A stretch of 64,000 bases of DNA from an uncultured Bacteroides sp. (GTDB taxonomy: Bacteria; Bacteroidota; Bacteroidia; Bacteroidales; Bacteroidaceae): positions 91,882 through 155,881 of the forward strand of contig CALULP010000013.1 of the NCBI GenBank assembly GCA_944321495.1, given 5' to 3'. Both the position numbers and the translations under genes were made by a program. This document shows, in pieces, positions 53,355-61,369 of the stretch (its first letter is position 1; every line of letters begins with the position of its first letter). The notes beneath the pieces are model-generated. The model had not been told where the DNA came from, searched no databases, and saw only the letters and a list, made by a program, of their open reading frames with translations.

Positions 53355-53918
53355 TCAGATGCGGTCGGCCTCCACATACCCCTGCATCACGGCATAAATG
53401 GCAAGCCCCGATGCCGACCTGATGCCCAGTTTCTCCACAATGTTTTTCCGGTGGGATATCACCGTAGTAAGGCTGATGTTCAGTTTCTCGGCAATTTCCT
53501 TGTTCAGCAGTCCCTTGGCTATCAGCACCAACACCTCCACCTCGCGGGCGGAAAGCGACGACGTTTCCCCAGCATGAGTGTGGGGATGCCCATGGCGGTG
53601 CAGTTGGAGGATGCTTTTCACGAGCTGTTTTTCATCTTGACAGATGTCCAAAGCCGGGATGCCCGCCGGCAATGCAAGAGCAGTGCCGCTGGTAAGCACG
53701 ATGGTTTTGGGACGGCGTTCCAGAAAGAATGCCGCATGTTCGAAATAGATTTGCGAAGAAATGAAATAGTGGGCATACATGTCCGGCGTGTCATCCGTCA
53801 GTCCGGCAAACGAGCGGAACGTCCGGATGACAGCGTGGGGAATCACCTTTTCCAGCAATCCCTGCAAGCCAAGGGCGGTCAATGTATTGGGTTCAACAAT
53901 AGCTATTTCCGGAGTCAT
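53355..53918 (-). CDS. LuxR-type (GerE) transcriptional regulator with degenerate receiver
   Basis: 187 residues. The C-terminal HTH (about 120-187) is standard: LSAREVEVLVLIAKGLLNKEIAEKLNISLTTVISHRKNIVEKLGI. The N-terminal half starts like a response-regulator receiver (IAIVEPNTLTALGLQGLLEK) but lacks the phosphoacceptor Asp at the expected place (HYFISSQIYFEH instead), so it is probably phosphorylation-independent. It is 74 bp upstream of the TonB receptor start and may control it. Confidence 0.85.
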   Translation of the reverse strand: MTPEIAIVEPNTLTALGLQGLLEKVIPHAVIRTFRSFAGLTDDTPDMYAHYFISSQIYFEHAAFFLERRPKTIVLTSGTALALPAGIPALDICQDEKQLVKSILQLHRHGHPHTHAGETSSLSAREVEVLVLIAKGLLNKEIAEKLNISLTTVISHRKNIVEKLGIRSASGLAIYAVMQGYVEADRI

Positions 53919-53964
53919 GTACAGCTGTTTTATATTCGTCTGACAATTCTTTCATTATTTCCTC

Positions 53965-54342
53965 TTACCGTCCCCTTGCCGCCCTCTTGCGGTCGGCCAT
54001 AATGGCATCATTATTCTCTTTCGCCCAGCCTATCAGCGCATTGACGTGCGGCAGCAGGGAGTAGGCACGGGGCGTCAGGGCATACTCCACACGCGGGGGA
54101 ACTTCGGGATAGACGGTGCGCGTCACATAGCCGTCTTCCTCCAGCGTACGGAGCGTCACGGTCAGCATCTTTTGGGAGATGTCGGGGATTTCGCGCTGCA
54201 GCTTCTTGAAACGGATGGCCTCCTGCCCTGCCTTGTCGAGCGTGTAAATGACCAGCAATGACCACTTGTCGCTTATCCGTACCAGGATGTTCCGTATCGG
54301 GCAATCGGGGAACATGGCGTCTTGCATCAGTGTCCTGTCCAT
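53965..54342 (-). CDS. HxlR-family winged-helix transcriptional regulator
   Basis: 125 residues; FPDCPIRNILVRISDKWSLLVIYTLDKAGQEAIRFKKLQREIPDISQKMLTVTLRTLEEDG in sense is the family hallmark (Cys near the N-terminus, then a winged helix). The single early Cys may sense oxidants or electrophiles, as in some relatives. A perfect -7 element and a dyad GTTAC-N6-GTAAC lie upstream in the spacer shared with the divergent MBL-like gene. Confidence 0.9.
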   Translation of the reverse strand: MDRTLMQDAMFPDCPIRNILVRISDKWSLLVIYTLDKAGQEAIRFKKLQREIPDISQKMLTVTLRTLEEDGYVTRTVYPEVPPRVEYALTPRAYSLLPHVNALIGWAKENNDAIMADRKRAARGR

Positions 54343-54368
54343 AAATTCCTATTTTACAAATCGCTCTA

Positions 54369-54376
54369 CAAAGGTA
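54369..54376 (-). promoter_or_regulatory. -7 element of the HxlR gene
   Basis: The minus strand has TACCTTTG, a perfect match, 27 bp before the start codon. Confidence 0.6.
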
Positions 54377-54399
54377 AGCAATCTTCTTTCAAACAGCAA

Positions 54400-54422
54400 A
54401 AAACTTTTTTCAAAAAAGTTTT
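54400..54422. promoter_or_regulatory. 23-bp perfect dyad in the HxlR/MBL-like divergent spacer
   Basis: AAAACTTTTTT, a single C, then AAAAAAGTTTT: a perfect inverted repeat with a one-base centre, directly upstream of the HxlR -7 element. It may be an operator or a structural element. Confidence 0.5.
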
Positions 54423-54450
54423 CCCCGCAACACGCTTATTCACAGCAACG

Positions 54451-54466
54451 GTTACTTGAAGGTAAC
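54451..54466. promoter_or_regulatory. Candidate HxlR operator GTTAC-N6-GTAAC
   Basis: GTTACTTGAAGGTAAC is a dyad with a 6-bp centre, of the GTTAC/GTAAC form often seen next to HxlR-family genes. It lies upstream of the MBL-like promoter, between the divergent genes. Confidence 0.5.
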
Positions 54467-54487
54467 TTTCTGACATCCAGGTGCCTT

Positions 54488-54519
54488 CTTGACAAAAGCA
54501 CATATCCGCGCTAACTTTG
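54488..54519 (+). promoter_or_regulatory. Promoter of the MBL-like gene
   Basis: CTTG (54488-54491), 20 bp, then TAACTTTG (54512-54519), a perfect -7 element. The leader to the start codon at 54595 would be about 70 nt. Confidence 0.65.
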
Positions 54520-54594
54520 CAGAGCGAAAGGGAATAAAAACACTTCCTACGGCAGGGATCCTTGCAAAGAAACATTTAAAAACAAAGCATCACG

Positions 54595-55428
54595 ATGAGA
54601 AAAGCATTATTCATTTTATTCAACCTCTTAACAATCACAGTTATGGCACAGACAAAAGGACGCTTCGAGACACACGACCTCGGACAGTTTAAACTGCACG
54701 TGTATTACACCAACGATGTCATGGCAGACGCCAGCTACATCATTGAGGGAAAAGACGCGCTCGTGACGATGGAACACCCGTTGTTCAAAGACAATGTGGC
54801 GGAATTTGACGCTTACCTGGATCAACTGGGCAAGCCCGTGGAGCAACGCATCACCAACTACCACGTGGGCGGAACCGGAAGCCACGACGTGGTAATGGCA
54901 GAAGGCATGCCCCGGTTCAGCAAAGGCGAAGTGTATGGCGGCATGATGCAGGGTTTTGCACAGGCTTTCGGGGACACCATGACCGAAATGCCTACCGGGA
55001 AAGCTACGGAAGTCCCCTTCGGCAGCACGCAACAATGGGCAGGCGTCACGTTTGAATTCAGCCGCGGGGCTTCGTCCGACTTCCCCGCCGCCAGCCTTCT
55101 GATAGGCGGAAAGGTTTACTACACGCACTGGACTCCGGCCAAGGCACACGTCAGCCACCTGCAGGTTTCCTCGCCCGCGGCCATCGATGCCGAGATAGCC
55201 GAAGCCGAGAAGTCGCTGGCCACGGGGGCGGAACTCTTCATCGGCGGGCATGGCGGCGCTGCCCGGCGCGACGCGGTGGAGTTCAAAATCGGCTACCTGA
55301 AGAAGATGAAAGAACTGCTGCACGCCAACGCCACGGCACAGGCTTTCACCGAAGCCTTGAAGCAAGCCTACCCCGGCCTGCCCGGCGAAGCCGGACTGGC
55401 AGACTTGGCCAAAGCCCTGTACAAATAG
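54595..55428 (+). CDS. Exported MBL-fold-like protein with degenerate metal site
   Basis: 277 residues with a Sec signal peptide (MRKALFILFNLLTITVMAQ). The order of elements (DASYIIEGKDALVTMEHPLFKDNVAEFDAYLDQLG, then a TxxHxDH-like position, then GGKVYYTHWTPAKAH and ELFIGGHGG) follows the metallo-beta-lactamase fold. However, the key HxHxDH is replaced by NYHVGGTGSHD, so normal two-metal hydrolysis is doubtful. It is divergent from an HxlR regulator gene and probably controlled by it. Function unknown. Confidence 0.72.
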   Translation: MRKALFILFNLLTITVMAQTKGRFETHDLGQFKLHVYYTNDVMADASYIIEGKDALVTMEHPLFKDNVAEFDAYLDQLGKPVEQRITNYHVGGTGSHDVVMAEGMPRFSKGEVYGGMMQGFAQAFGDTMTEMPTGKATEVPFGSTQQWAGVTFEFSRGASSDFPAASLLIGGKVYYTHWTPAKAHVSHLQVSSPAAIDAEIAEAEKSLATGAELFIGGHGGAARRDAVEFKIGYLKKMKELLHANATAQAFTEALKQAYPGLPGEAGLADLAKALYK

Positions 55429-55473
55429 TTCCGCCAAGTAACAAAAAGACACCCAAAAGCGTTTTTTGCTGAC

Positions 55474-55516
55474 AACCGCCTTCCCGGAAAACCTCCAACG
55501 GGAAGGCGGTTTCCGT
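55474..55516 (+). terminator. Intrinsic terminator after the MBL-like gene
   Basis: ACCGCCTTCCCG (55475-55486) pairs perfectly with CGGGAAGGCGGT (55499-55510), followed by TTCCGTCTT. It lies 46 bp after the stop codon. Confidence 0.8.
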
Positions 55517-55629
55517 CTTACTTTGCATGGATATACAAAGGGAACGCATAAAACATCCGTTTATGCAATATTTATGCAACAGGAAGCCGATGAAAAACAA
55601 GTTGGATAACCGTGCCAAGCAAGCAGGAA

Positions 55630-55717
55630 AGCATCGCTGACCAACTTGCATAGTATCGCTAACCGGGTAGCATAGTACCGCCAACCGGGAAACGAAGTAT
55701 CACCGCCCTGGAAGCGT
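55630..55717. repeat. 22-bp tandem array, 4 degenerate units
   Basis: Units at 55630-55651, 55652-55673, 55674-55695 and 55696-55717 keep the exact 22-bp step with start AG(T/C)A(T/C)C. Unit 2 contains the near-palindrome GCTAACCGGGTAGC. This is the most diverged array in the window. Confidence 0.75.
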
Positions 55718-55775
55718 CAATATTTTGGAAAAAAGGAGGCGGATTCCTTCCAGATTTTTTGTAAGCTTTTCGATA

Positions 55776-55965
55776 TTACTTTGCAAGCCAATAGGATAAC
55801 AGAACTTCGCTTCAAAAATCTGAAGCAAGCGGGGAACGGACAGGAAACAGGCGATTCTCAGGCAACAGGAAATGCAAAATGACATTTGTATAGCCAAAGA
55901 GGCAGAAAAACGGCACAAAAAAACCGTTCCCCAGAATAGACAAGGAGGGAACGGTTTTTCTGTGT
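55776..55965 (+). ncRNA. Candidate small RNA ending at a strong terminator
   Basis: TTACTTTG (55776-55783), one base from the -7 consensus, is followed about 135 nt later by a hairpin AACCGTTCCC/GGGAACGGTT with flanking A- and T-runs (55917-55960). There is no open frame between. Such an isolated promoter-terminator pair suits a small RNA of about 170 nt, but the -33 spacing is poor and there is no covariation evidence. Confidence 0.3.
55917..55960. terminator. Bidirectional intrinsic terminator in gene-free spacer
   Basis: AAAAAACCGTTCCC (55917-55930) pairs with GGGAACGGTTTTT (55948-55960); A- and T-runs on both sides allow termination in either direction. Confidence 0.8.
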
Positions 55966-56427
55966 TAGCGTGCTTACTGTACTTCGGCAACTTTGCAAAC
56001 TTTGTTCGCCGGCCGGAGAAAAAATTCATGGGCTAAATGAACCGTTTCCCCGTGTGCAGGTTCTTTCTTGGACACCCGCCTGAAGCAAGCGCCAAAAAAG
56101 AACCATCACAAACAAACATAAACAGGGTTGCTACAATACTAACTTACTTTCTCTTGCTTTACTTACTTGTTTTTTTAGGTTCCTTTATTTTGATTCGTTA
56201 AGTTATAGGTCATCCTTTGCATCTTCCCACAGGGAAGCAAGTTCACACGTTATTTCTTTTGCAAACGCCGTGCCAAGAACGGCAAGAATCCTTGCAAAGT
56301 GTTGCCATACAAGGCATAAACAAAAAGAGCCGGACGTCTTTTGCGTCCGGCGCAAGTGTGGAAATGTGTGGAATGTGGAATAAGCAGTGTGGAATAATTC
56401 CCCAAAGGCGGGCGGCTGCCGCCGGAA

Positions 56428-57813
56428 TCAGTGTTCTATGCCATACTGCTTCAATTTGTTGTACAAGGTTTTCCGGTCGATGGCAAGCAACTGTGCGGCA
56501 CGGCTCTTGTTGTTTCCCGTCTGGCGCAAGACTTCCAGGATATGCCGTTTCTCGGCTTCCTCGTTGCGCAAAGGCATGGCCGAAAGGGACAGGGAAGGAG
56601 CTTCCTGCAAATCACCCAGTTCGTCCAAGGTAATGAACTTGCCCGTGGCCAGAAGCGTGGCGCGGCGCACCATGTTTTTCATCTGGCGCAGGTTGCCCGG
56701 CCAGTGGTATTCCTGCAATGCCTTGCACGCCTTTTCGTCGAAACCAATCAGGTGCTTGTCCATTTCGCGGTTTGCCTGGTCGAGGAAGAAGTTGGCGAAA
56801 AGCAGGATGTCCTCGCGGCGTTCCTTCAGCGTAGGCATGCGCAAAGTGAATTCGTTGATGCGGTGGTAAAGGTCTTCGCGGAAAGTGCCTTTTTCGATGG
56901 CCTGCTCCAGATTCTCGTTGGTGGCGGAAATAAGCCGGATGTCGACCTGTATCTCACGGTTGGAACCTACGGGGCGCACCACCCGCTCCTGCAAGGCACG
57001 CAGCAGCTGGATTTGCACCTCATAGCCCAGGTTTCCTATTTCGTCCAGAAAGATGGTGCCTCCGTTAGCGGCGACAAAGGCCCCCGTCTTGTCGCTCAAT
57101 GCCCCCGTGAAAGCCCCTTTGACGTGGCCGAAAAACTCGGAAGCTGCCAGTTCCTTGGGAATGGAGCCGCAGTCGATGGCCACGAAAGGCTGTCCTGCCC
57201 GCTTGCTGAGCCGGTGAATGCGGTGGGCCACATATTCCTTGCCCGTCCCGCTGGCACCGTTTATCAGTACCGCCATATTGGTAGGCGCCACCAGTCGCAC
57301 ATAGTTGAAAAGTTGCCGGGCAGCCTCGCTTTCCCCCTCCAGGAAGTCCGATTCAAAAGGGACAGGGGCGGAAACGCCCTCCTTTGCAAGGTTGCCGCCT
57401 TTGTTTCCGCGAACCGGCGGCAACACCTGGCGGGAAACCCCGGCGGCAGACCCCTCCAAGGCTTCCGTTATTTTCTTCAACAATTCGTCGGGATTCACAG
57501 GCTTGGCTACATAATCGCAAGCACCCATCTTCATGGCCTTTACCGCCGACTGGATGTCGGCATAACCTGTCATAATGATTAAAGGGATGGAAAGACCGCG
57601 CCCGCGGAGCCATTCAAGCAGGTCGGTACCGTCGTGGTCGGGCAGGCGCAAATCGGACAACACCAAGTCGGCACCTTCCGCTTCCAGATGCTGCTTCGCA
57701 CGCTGTATGCTGCTGGCAGAAGCCACCCGAAACCCTTTCTTGCCCAGCCAGGTCTTCAGCATCATGCCGTAAGTGATGTCATCTTCTACAATTAAAATGG
57801 ATTTAGCAACCAT
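56428..57813 (-). CDS. Sigma-54-dependent response regulator, NtrC family
   Basis: 461 residues from MVAKSILIVEDD at 57813 (the frame is open further upstream but the receiver starts here). Receiver domain 1-125 with phosphoacceptor Asp54 (LSDLRLPD) and Lys in YVAKP; central AAA+ domain with Walker A GASGTGKEYVA and the sigma-54 contact loop GAFTGA; C-terminal Fis-type HTH (NKSRAAQLLAIDRKTLYNKLKQYG). It would activate RpoN-dependent promoters. No kinase is adjacent; the hybrid kinase at 61370 is the nearest candidate partner. A perfect -7 element is 21 bp upstream. Confidence 0.95.
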   Translation of the reverse strand: MVAKSILIVEDDITYGMMLKTWLGKKGFRVASASSIQRAKQHLEAEGADLVLSDLRLPDHDGTDLLEWLRGRGLSIPLIIMTGYADIQSAVKAMKMGACDYVAKPVNPDELLKKITEALEGSAAGVSRQVLPPVRGNKGGNLAKEGVSAPVPFESDFLEGESEAARQLFNYVRLVAPTNMAVLINGASGTGKEYVAHRIHRLSKRAGQPFVAIDCGSIPKELAASEFFGHVKGAFTGALSDKTGAFVAANGGTIFLDEIGNLGYEVQIQLLRALQERVVRPVGSNREIQVDIRLISATNENLEQAIEKGTFREDLYHRINEFTLRMPTLKERREDILLFANFFLDQANREMDKHLIGFDEKACKALQEYHWPGNLRQMKNMVRRATLLATGKFITLDELGDLQEAPSLSLSAMPLRNEEAEKRHILEVLRQTGNNKSRAAQLLAIDRKTLYNKLKQYGIEH

Positions 57814-57833
57814 GCAAAGTCTTTTTGTTACGA

Positions 57834-57841
57834 CAAAGGTA
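57834..57841 (-). promoter_or_regulatory. -7 element of the NtrC-type gene
   Basis: The minus strand has TACCTTTG, 21 bp upstream of the start, back to back with the plus-strand promoter at 57863. Confidence 0.6.
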
Positions 57842-57862
57842 AGCGGTTTTCGCTGAAAATCG

Positions 57863-57870
57863 TATCTTTG
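57863..57870 (+). promoter_or_regulatory. -7 element of the cyclophilin gene
   Basis: TATCTTTG matches TAnnTTTG, 27 bp before the start codon. Confidence 0.6.
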
Positions 57871-57897
57871 CGAACTTAAATTAAACAAAATGCCCCA

Positions 57898-58737
57898 ATG
57901 AAAAGGAATTTCATACTATTACTAACCATACTGGCTTGCACCCTGGCCGGCTGCAAACCGGGACAAAAGAAAGACGGAAACATGGAAAATGAAACGAAGC
58001 TGAAAATTGAGACCTCCGCCGGAGACATCGTAGTCAAACTGTACAACGAAACGCCCCGCCACCGCGACAACTTCATCAAACTGGCACAAGACGGCACGTA
58101 CGAAGGCACCTTGTTCCACCGCGTCATCAAAGACTTCATGATACAGGCGGGCGACCCCGAATCGAAAGAAGCCCCCCAAGGCAAGATGCTGGGCGCTGGC
58201 GACGTGGGCTACACCATCCCTGCCGAATTTGTCTACCCGAAATACTTCCACAAGAAAGGCGCCCTGTCTGCCGCACGCCAAGGCGACAACGTCAACCCGG
58301 AAAAAGCTTCATCGGGCTGCCAGTTCTACATCGTGACAGGAAAAGTGTACAGCGACTCCACCCTGCTCGACATGGAACGCCAAATGAACCAACTGCGCCT
58401 GAACAATGCGTTCCAGGCTTTGGTGCAGAAAAACATGAAGACCATCTACAAACTGCGCAAGGACGGCAACCAAGACGGCTTGCTCGACCTGCAAGACTCA
58501 CTCATCGCCCAGGCAGAAGCCCAGGTGGACAAGGAAGAACCTTTCCGCTTCACGCCCGAACAGGTACAGGCATACACCACCGTGGGAGGTACGCCCCACC
58601 TGGATGGCGAATACACCGTGTTCGGCGAAGTGCTGGAAGGCATGGATGTGGTCGACAAAATCCAACAGGTGAAGACCGACCGCAACGACCGCCCCGAAAA
58701 AGATGTCATCATCCAGAAAGTAACCGTGCTTGACTGA
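57898..58737 (+). CDS. Cyclophilin-type peptidyl-prolyl isomerase lipoprotein
   Basis: 279 residues with lipoprotein signal (LAGC, Cys19). The cyclophilin domain begins LKIETSAGDIVVKLYNETPRHRDNFIKLA and has FHRVIKDFMIQAGDP and SSGCQFYIVTG. A mostly helical stretch of about 70 residues (about 155-225) is inserted before the final GGTPHLDGEYTVFGEVLEGMDVVDKI. It would assist folding of envelope proteins by cis-trans proline isomerisation. First gene of a plus-strand run ending in the hybrid kinase. Confidence 0.93.
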   Translation: MKRNFILLLTILACTLAGCKPGQKKDGNMENETKLKIETSAGDIVVKLYNETPRHRDNFIKLAQDGTYEGTLFHRVIKDFMIQAGDPESKEAPQGKMLGAGDVGYTIPAEFVYPKYFHKKGALSAARQGDNVNPEKASSGCQFYIVTGKVYSDSTLLDMERQMNQLRLNNAFQALVQKNMKTIYKLRKDGNQDGLLDLQDSLIAQAEAQVDKEEPFRFTPEQVQAYTTVGGTPHLDGEYTVFGEVLEGMDVVDKIQQVKTDRNDRPEKDVIIQKVTVLD

Positions 58738-58772
58738 CGCACAGCATCACCTGCAAGTCTCTCCCCCGAAAC

Positions 58773-60005
58773 ATGAAAATAAACAAGCTGACACTGGACA
58801 ACGGGCTGCGCATCGTGCACCATGAAGATGGCAGTACGCAGATGGTAGCCTTGAACATTGTGTACGACGTTGGCGCACGCGATGAGCATCCCGACCATAC
58901 GGGATTCGCCCACCTGTTCGAACACCTGATGTTCGGGGGTTCCGCACACATACCAGACTATGACACGCCGTTGCAACATGCAGGCGGGGAGAGCAATGCA
59001 TGGACCAACAACGACATTACCAACTATTACCTCACCATTCCGGCCGCCAATGCCGAAACCGCTTTTTGGCTGGAGTCGGACCGTATGCTCGAACTTGCCT
59101 TCAGCCCGAAAAGCCTAGAGGTGCAACGCGGTGTGGTGTTGGAAGAATTCAAACAACGCTGCCTGAACCAGCCCTACGGCGATGCAGGACACCTGCTCCG
59201 CCCGCTGGCATACAAAGTACACCCTTATCGCTGGCCCACCATAGGCAAAGAACCTGCCCACGTGGCAAACGCCACCTTGGCAGAGGTGAAAGACTTTTTC
59301 TTCCACTACTATGCGCCCAACAACGCCGTACTGGCCGTGACAGGCAACATCGGTTGGAAAGAAACGGTACGGCTGGCAGAGAAATGGTTTGCCCCCATTC
59401 CCCGACGGGAAGTACCTGTGCGCCATTTGCCGGAGGAACCCGAACAACAAGAGGAACGAAGACAGACCGTGACACGCGATGTTCCGCTGGATGCCCTGTT
59501 CATGGCATGGCACATGTGCGGGCGGACAGATGCGGACTATTACGCCTACGATATTCTGTCCGACATTCTTTGCAACGGCCCCTCAAGCAGGCTCACCCGC
59601 CGCTTGGTGAAAGAACGCCAGCTGTTCTCGAGCATAGATGCCTACATTTCCGGTTCAAGGGACGCCGGACTGCTGCACGTATGCGGCAAACCTGCGCAGG
59701 GAGTCACGCTGGAGCAGGCAGAAGAAGCCGTTCGCCAGGAATTGAAATTGCTGGCCGACCATCCTATAGAGGCCCAGGAATTGGAAAAGGTCAAGAACAA
59801 ATTTGAAGCGACACAGATATTCAGCAACATCAACTACCTCAACGTGGCCACCAACCTTGCCTGGCATGAACTGACGGGCCAGGCGGAAAACATCGACCGG
59901 GAAGTGGAGAAATACCGCGCCGTAAGTGCCGGACAACTGCGCGATGCCGCCCGACGGGCTTTCCGGGAGGGGAACGGTTCAACGCTTTATTACCGAAAAA
60001 AATGA
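58773..60005 (+). CDS. M16-family zinc peptidase (insulinase-like)
   Basis: 410 residues; inverted zinc motif HxxEH as HLFEH within HTGFAHLFEHLMFGGS, and the distal ligand Glu in VVLEEFKQR. A second half-domain (about 185-380) contains the usual YYAPNNAVLAVTGNI and GPSSRLTRRLVKERQL. No signal peptide is evident, so it is predicted to be cytosolic, degrading small peptides. Its stop overlaps the MATE start (ATGA, 4 bp). Confidence 0.92.
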   Translation: MKINKLTLDNGLRIVHHEDGSTQMVALNIVYDVGARDEHPDHTGFAHLFEHLMFGGSAHIPDYDTPLQHAGGESNAWTNNDITNYYLTIPAANAETAFWLESDRMLELAFSPKSLEVQRGVVLEEFKQRCLNQPYGDAGHLLRPLAYKVHPYRWPTIGKEPAHVANATLAEVKDFFFHYYAPNNAVLAVTGNIGWKETVRLAEKWFAPIPRREVPVRHLPEEPEQQEERRQTVTRDVPLDALFMAWHMCGRTDADYYAYDILSDILCNGPSSRLTRRLVKERQLFSSIDAYISGSRDAGLLHVCGKPAQGVTLEQAEEAVRQELKLLADHPIEAQELEKVKNKFEATQIFSNINYLNVATNLAWHELTGQAENIDREVEKYRAVSAGQLRDAARRAFREGNGSTLYYRKK

Positions 60006-61357
60006 CCTACAGACTATCGACTTACATCCCCCACTACCGCGCATTGCTGACGCTGGGCATACCCATCGTCATCGGACAACTGGGCGTCATTATCCTGGGG
60101 TTTGCCGACACCCTGATGATAGGGCACCACAGCACGCCCGAACTTGCCGCCGCCTCGTTTGTGAACAACATGTTTAACCTGTGCATCATTTTCAGCACGG
60201 GATTCAGCTACGGGCTGACGCCTGTAGTGGGCAGCCTGTATGGCAACCGGCAACCGGGTGAGGCCGGGCTGGCGTTGCGATGCAGTCTGGTTGCAAACGT
60301 TCTGGTAGCGGTGCTGCAAATGTTAGTGATGGGAATACTCTACCTGTATGTGGAGCGGCTGGGGCAACCGGAGGAGCTGATTCCGCTCATCAAGCCTTAT
60401 TACCTGATGCTGCTCGCCTCGCTGCCCTTCGTCATGTTGTTCAACGGTTTCAAACAGTTCACGGACGGCATCACCGACACGCGCACTGCCATGTGGCTGT
60501 TGCTGGGAGGGAACGCACTGAACATACTGGGCAACTACATACTCATCAACGGAAAGCTAGGGCTGCCTGAACTGGGACTGTTAGGCGCCGGATTGAGCAC
60601 GCTCTTCGCACGTATCGCCATGGTAATAGCCTTTGCCTTCATCGTATGGCGCGCCAAACGGTTTGCCCGCTACCGCGTGGGACTGTTGCGACACCGCTGG
60701 TCGTGGTCCATGTTCCGCCGCCTCAATGCACTGGGATGGCCTGTGGGCTTGCAAATGGGCATGGAAACCGCTTCGTTCAGCCTGAGCATCATCATGGTAG
60801 GATGGCTGGGCACCATCGCCTTGGCTTCACACCAGATTATGCTGACCATCTCGCAATTCACCTTCATGATGTTCTACGGCATGGGGGCAGCCATTGCCGT
60901 GCGTGTCAGCAACTTCAAAGGGCAAGGCGACATAACGAACGTAAGACGCTCTGCCTATGCCGGATTCCACCTCATTCTGGCCATGGCGGCGGTACTGCTG
61001 ACCATATTGTTCGCCGTGCGATATAACATAGGCAGTTGGTTTACCGACAGCGAGGAAGTGGCGCAGATGGTACCGTTGCTGTTCATACCGTTCCTCATTT
61101 ACCAGTTCGGCGACGGGCTACAGATATGCTTCGCCAATGCCCTCCGCGGCATGGCAGATGTTAAACCCATGATGGTAATAGCGTTCATTGCATACTTTGT
61201 CATATCTTTGCCAGTAGGCTACCTTTGCGGCTTCACATTGGGCTGGGGGCTGACTGGCGTATGGATGGCGTTCCCCTTCGGGCTGACCAGTGCGGGAGTA
61301 ATGCTGTGGGCAAGGTTCCGCAGCCGCACCAAGCCGGACAGGAACGATAACTATTGA
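60002..61357 (+). CDS. MATE-family multidrug/Na+ antiporter-like transporter
   Basis: 451 residues with about twelve transmembrane helices in two homologous halves. Typical blocks are GIPIVIGQLGVIILGFADTLMIGHHSTPELAAASFVNN near the N-terminus and GLQMGMETASFSLSIIMVGWLGTIALASHQI at the start of the second half. It would export organic cations or other small molecules using Na+ or H+. Substrate unknown. 4-bp overlap with the M16 gene and 12 bp before the kinase gene. Confidence 0.93.
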   Translation: MTYRLSTYIPHYRALLTLGIPIVIGQLGVIILGFADTLMIGHHSTPELAAASFVNNMFNLCIIFSTGFSYGLTPVVGSLYGNRQPGEAGLALRCSLVANVLVAVLQMLVMGILYLYVERLGQPEELIPLIKPYYLMLLASLPFVMLFNGFKQFTDGITDTRTAMWLLLGGNALNILGNYILINGKLGLPELGLLGAGLSTLFARIAMVIAFAFIVWRAKRFARYRVGLLRHRWSWSMFRRLNALGWPVGLQMGMETASFSLSIIMVGWLGTIALASHQIMLTISQFTFMMFYGMGAAIAVRVSNFKGQGDITNVRRSAYAGFHLILAMAAVLLTILFAVRYNIGSWFTDSEEVAQMVPLLFIPFLIYQFGDGLQICFANALRGMADVKPMMVIAFIAYFVISLPVGYLCGFTLGWGLTGVWMAFPFGLTSAGVMLWARFRSRTKPDRNDNY

Positions 61358-61369
61358 AAGCGCACCATT

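Larger units (their letters stand above)
55517..56427. other. About 0.9-kb gene-free convergent spacer
   Basis: Between the MBL-like terminator and the end of the NtrC-type gene I see no believable coding frame. It contains the 22-bp array (55630-55717), a strong terminator-like hairpin (55917-55960), and a 13-bp stem with one mismatch (GGTTCTTTCTTGG 56059-56071 with CCAAAAAAGAACC 56092-56104). A pyrimidine-rich, ACTTACTTT-repeating stretch lies at 56143-56176. Confidence 0.6.

Noticed and set aside
55700-56029. 109-codon minus-strand gene in the long spacer
   Set aside because: It runs through the terminator hairpin, is rich in Cys, Phe and Lys with no known motif, and lacks a promoter.
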